Made by a program: the position numbers and the translations under genes
Shown: one piece after another, positions 7,102 through 8,535 of the stretch
Position numbering within the stretch: position 1 is the first letter of the stretch
Layout: each line of letters starts with the position of its first letter
The notes under the pieces: model-generated
What the model was told of the DNA's origin: nothing
The model's database searches: none
What the model saw: the letters and a program-made list of their open reading frames with translations, nothing else
NCBI GenBank assembly: GCA_902462525.1
Contig: CABQCA010000099.1
Span: 1 to 8,535 of the forward strand
Source of the DNA: an uncultured Porphyromonadaceae bacterium
GTDB lineage: Bacteria > Bacteroidota > Bacteroidia > Bacteroidales > Muribaculaceae
Length of the DNA stretch: 8,535 bases
Direction of reading: 5' to 3'

Positions 7102-7139
7102 AGGGGTGTGCCGGCCAAAAATAAGGCTTACACACCCCT
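7102..7139 (-). terminator. Terminator-like hairpin after rpsP
   Basis: A perfect 9-bp inverted repeat (AGGGGTGTG at 7102-7110 against CACACCCCT at 7131-7139) encloses a 20-nt loop that can form an inner GCC/GGC stem. On the minus strand it is followed by only TTT before a C, so termination may be incomplete. It starts 39 nt after the rpsP stop and 58 nt remain to the ileS ATG. Read-through from rpsP into ileS is plausible. Confidence 0.65.
7116..7123 (-). promoter_or_regulatory. Possible -7 box for ileS (TATTTTTG)
   Basis: TATTTTTG on the minus strand fits the Bacteroidota -7 consensus TAnnTTTG. It would start transcription about 60-65 nt before the ileS ATG. No TTTG is present 19-21 bp upstream, and the box sits in the loop of the rpsP terminator hairpin. 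I regard it as a weak candidate. It is the only TAnnTTTG match I found between rpsP and ileS. Confidence 0.3.
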
Positions 7140-7178
7140 CAGGTATCGTTGCTGCGCAGTAGCTTGATAAAAGCTTGC

Positions 7179-7712
7179 TTATTCTGCGGCAGGAGCTTCA
7201 GCCTCACCCTCGCCTTCGGCGGGAGCTTCGGCGGCTGCTGCAGCAGCTGCGGCTTCGGCTTTCTTCTTGGCTACGGCCTCGGCCTTTGCCTTGTTTCTGG
7301 CGCTTTCAGCCTCAAGGCGTTCCTTGGCGGCTTCCTGTGCCTTTGTTGCCATTGTTGTGGTCTGTGTCATGACCTTGGCATCGCGTTTTGCTTTCCACGC
7401 TGCGAAACGACGTTCGGCTTCTGCCTGGTCGAATGCGCCCTTGGCCACACCACCGAGAAGATGCTTCATCAGAAGCACACCCTCGTGGCTGAGGATAGCG
7501 TGAACTGTGTCGGTAGGCTCGGCGCCTACAGTCACCCAATACAAAGCCCGTTCGAAGTTAAGAGTAATTGTAGCAGGATTAGTGTTCGGATTATAAGAAC
7601 CTATCCTTTCAATAAATCTACCATCTCGTGGTGCCCTGCTATCGGCGACGACAATAGGATAGAACGCATAGTTCTTACGACCATGACGTTGCAGTCTGAT
7701 TTTTGTTGCCAT
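7179..7712 (-). CDS. rpsP: 30S ribosomal protein bS16 with long C-terminal extension (177 aa)
   Basis: bS16 is a primary 16S rRNA-binding protein needed for assembly of the 30S body. The family core is at residues 1-85: MATKIRLQRHGRKNYAFYPI, then VVADSRAPRDGRFIERIGSYNP, LNFERALYWVTVGAEPTDTV and a C-terminal helix. Ordinary bS16 has about 80-90 residues. Here about 90 more follow: a charged helical section with AAWKAKRDAK and KAKAEAVAKKKAEA (105-155), then an Ala/Glu/Pro/Gly low-complexity acidic tail (156-177). Such tails occur in Bacteroidota bS16 to my knowledge; their function is unknown to me. The start is preceded by an A/T-rich leader without Shine-Dalgarno, usual in this phylum. The gene has its own promoter (7749-7779) and is isolated from eno by a strong terminator. 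Confidence 0.97.
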   Translation of the reverse strand: MATKIRLQRHGRKNYAFYPIVVADSRAPRDGRFIERIGSYNPNTNPATITLNFERALYWVTVGAEPTDTVHAILSHEGVLLMKHLLGGVAKGAFDQAEAERRFAAWKAKRDAKVMTQTTTMATKAQEAAKERLEAESARNKAKAEAVAKKKAEAAAAAAAAEAPAEGEGEAEAPAAE

Positions 7713-7748
7713 TGATTAATAATTATGGTTTTGTACTGTTTAGCGCCG

Positions 7749-7779
7749 CAAAGGTACAAAAATTTCCCTTTCCCGCAAA
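7749..7779 (-). promoter_or_regulatory. Bacteroidota-type sigma-ABfr promoter of rpsP
   Basis: On the minus strand, TTTG (7779-7776) and TACCTTTG (7756-7749) are separated by exactly 19 bp, matching the Bacteroidota consensus TTTG-N19-21-TAnnTTTG recognised by the primary sigma factor. Initiation is expected near 7742-7745, giving a leader of about 30 nt before the rpsP ATG at 7712. It is the best promoter match in the window. Confidence 0.88.
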
Positions 7780-7807
7780 ACTTTTTCACGTCCATTTTGC
7801 GCCCGGC

Positions 7808-7845
7808 AAAAAAATCGCCCGGCACCGGAGAGGTGCGGGCGATTT
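7808..7845 (-). terminator. Strong intrinsic terminator of eno
   Basis: On the minus strand, AAATCGCCCG-CACC pairs with GGTG-C-CGGGCGATTT. This gives 10 bp plus 4 bp with a single bulged C (at 7822), a 5-nt loop, and a run of seven T (7814-7808), the first three of which also pair in the stem. It begins 20 nt after the eno stop at 7866. It separates eno transcription from the rpsP promoter. Confidence 0.93.
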
Positions 7846-7865
7846 CATGTATGACTGACAGGGTA

Positions 7866-8535
7866 TTATTCCTGACGCTTGGTCTTTTTGCCATAGCCGT
7901 AGCGGGCTGCGTCGCCAAGTTCTTCTTCGATGCGGAGAAGCTGGTTGTACTTGGCCATACGGTCGGAACGGCTTGCCGAACCGGTCTTGATCTGGCCGGC
8001 GTTGGTGGCAACGGCGATGTCGGCGATGGTGGCATCCTCGGTTTCGCCCGAACGGTGCGAGATAACGGCGGTGTAACCGTTGCGCTGTGCGAGTTCTACG
8101 GCACGGAGGGTTTCGGTGAGCGAACCGATCTGGTTAACTTTCACAAGGATAGAGTTGGCACAGCCGAGCTCGATGCCTTTTTCGAGGTACTTCACGTTGG
8201 TGACGAAGAGGTCGTCGCCTACGAGCTGGCAACGGTCGCCGATAAGGTCGGTGAGTATCTTCCAGCCTTCCCAGTCGTTTTCGGCCATACCGTCTTCGAT
8301 AGAGTCGATGGGGAATTCTTCGATGAGTTTCTTGAGGAATTCAGCCTGCTCCTGGCTGGTGAGCTTGGGAGCGTTGGCACCCTGCTTCCATGTGTAGTCG
8401 TAAACGCCGTCTTTGTAGAATTCCGACGAAGCGCAGTCGAGACCGATGGTCACGTCCTTACCGGGAACATAGCCGGCCTTTTCGATAGCCTGCATGATAA
8501 CGTTGAGGGCATCTTCGGTGCCGTCGAGAGTGGGA
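7866..8535 (-). CDS. eno: Enolase, C-terminal 222 residues (5' end outside window)
   Basis: Enolase (2-phosphoglycerate hydro-lyase) makes phosphoenolpyruvate in glycolysis and is also part of degradosomes in some bacteria. The frame is open to the right edge. The visible part begins within PTLDGTEDALNVIM and covers most of the C-terminal TIM barrel. Counting from that first Pro, Mg2+ ligands are expected at Asp33 (GLDCASSEFY), Glu80 (SIEDG) and the Asp of VGDDLF (106-110). The catalytic Lys132 lies in the family signature ILVKVNQIGSLTET (129-142). His160-Arg161-Ser162 (SHRSGETED) and Lys183 (QIKTG) complete the active site. All key residues are intact. The tail ends KKTKRQE. An ATG at 8495 is internal (Met14 here) and not the start. 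The gene is followed by its own terminator. Confidence 0.98.
   Translation of the reverse strand, partial: PTLDGTEDALNVIMQAIEKAGYVPGKDVTIGLDCASSEFYKDGVYDYTWKQGANAPKLTSQEQAEFLKKLIEEFPIDSIEDGMAENDWEGWKILTDLIGDRCQLVGDDLFVTNVKYLEKGIELGCANSILVKVNQIGSLTETLRAVELAQRNGYTAVISHRSGETEDATIADIAVATNAGQIKTGSASRSDRMAKYNQLLRIEEELGDAARYGYGKKTKRQE

Noticed and set aside
7044..7118. Upstream in-frame ATG extending IleRS by 25 residues
   Set aside because: The extra codons run through the rpsP terminator hairpin, and IleRS homologues start close to MKKFNEYKTF.
7044..7178. T-box or other riboswitch in front of ileS
   Set aside because: No T-box sequence or specifier stem was seen; the only structure is the rpsP terminator, and the remaining leader is short.
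7601..8035. Minus-strand 144-codon frame spanning the eno-rpsP gap
   Set aside because: Runs through the eno terminator and the rpsP promoter in a frame different from both real genes.
1..8535. CRISPR array, insertion sequence, tRNA or prophage fragment
   Set aside because: No regularly spaced repeats, transposase motifs, terminal inverted repeats or cloverleaf-like sequence were found; the window is dense housekeeping and envelope genes.

Overview
The window looks like chromosomal core sequence from a member of the Bacteroidota, most likely the Bacteroidales. A gut Muribaculaceae-like organism is possible, but that narrower placement is a guess. The basis is a textbook Bacteroidota promoter (TTTG, 19 bp, TAnnTTTG) in front of rpsP, a general lack of Shine-Dalgarno sequences, an alanine/glutamate-rich tail on ribosomal protein bS16, a eukaryote-like IleRS, a DUF4296-type lipoprotein, and a TonB-dependent receptor with an N-terminal carboxypeptidase-regulatory-like domain. 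Every convincing gene lies on the minus strand, so transcription runs from high to low coordinates. No mobile element, CRISPR array, tRNA or rRNA was seen.

In transcription order, the right edge holds the 3' two-thirds of eno (enolase), closed by a strong intrinsic terminator (7808-7845). A promoter at 7749-7779 then drives rpsP (ribosomal protein bS16), which ends in a weaker terminator-like hairpin (7102-7139). ileS (isoleucyl-tRNA synthetase, 1135 aa) follows. A 13-bp hairpin with a T6 tail sits between ileS and the next gene, only 7 nt before that gene's start codon.

The rest forms a tightly packed cluster: a DksA/TraR-type transcription factor, lspA (signal peptidase II), a DUF4296-like lipoprotein, an 80-codon unknown ORF, and the first 490 codons of a TonB-dependent outer-membrane receptor that runs off the left edge. 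The junctions are ATGA overlap, 26-nt overlap, ATGA overlap, and a 2- or 38-nt gap. This packing implies translational coupling. The lipoprotein is a plausible substrate of the LspA encoded directly upstream, so the cluster combines a regulator with envelope-biogenesis functions.

I did not find a wholly new system. The observations most worth checking are: the IleRS catalytic signature is GIHH instead of HxGH, a variant linked to mupirocin hyper-resistance; the DksA-like protein has lost two of its four zinc-finger cysteines while keeping exact spacing; a terminator or attenuator abuts its start codon; LspA has insertions between its conserved aspartates; and the 80-aa ORF is unidentified. 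Several of these may be normal for the lineage.
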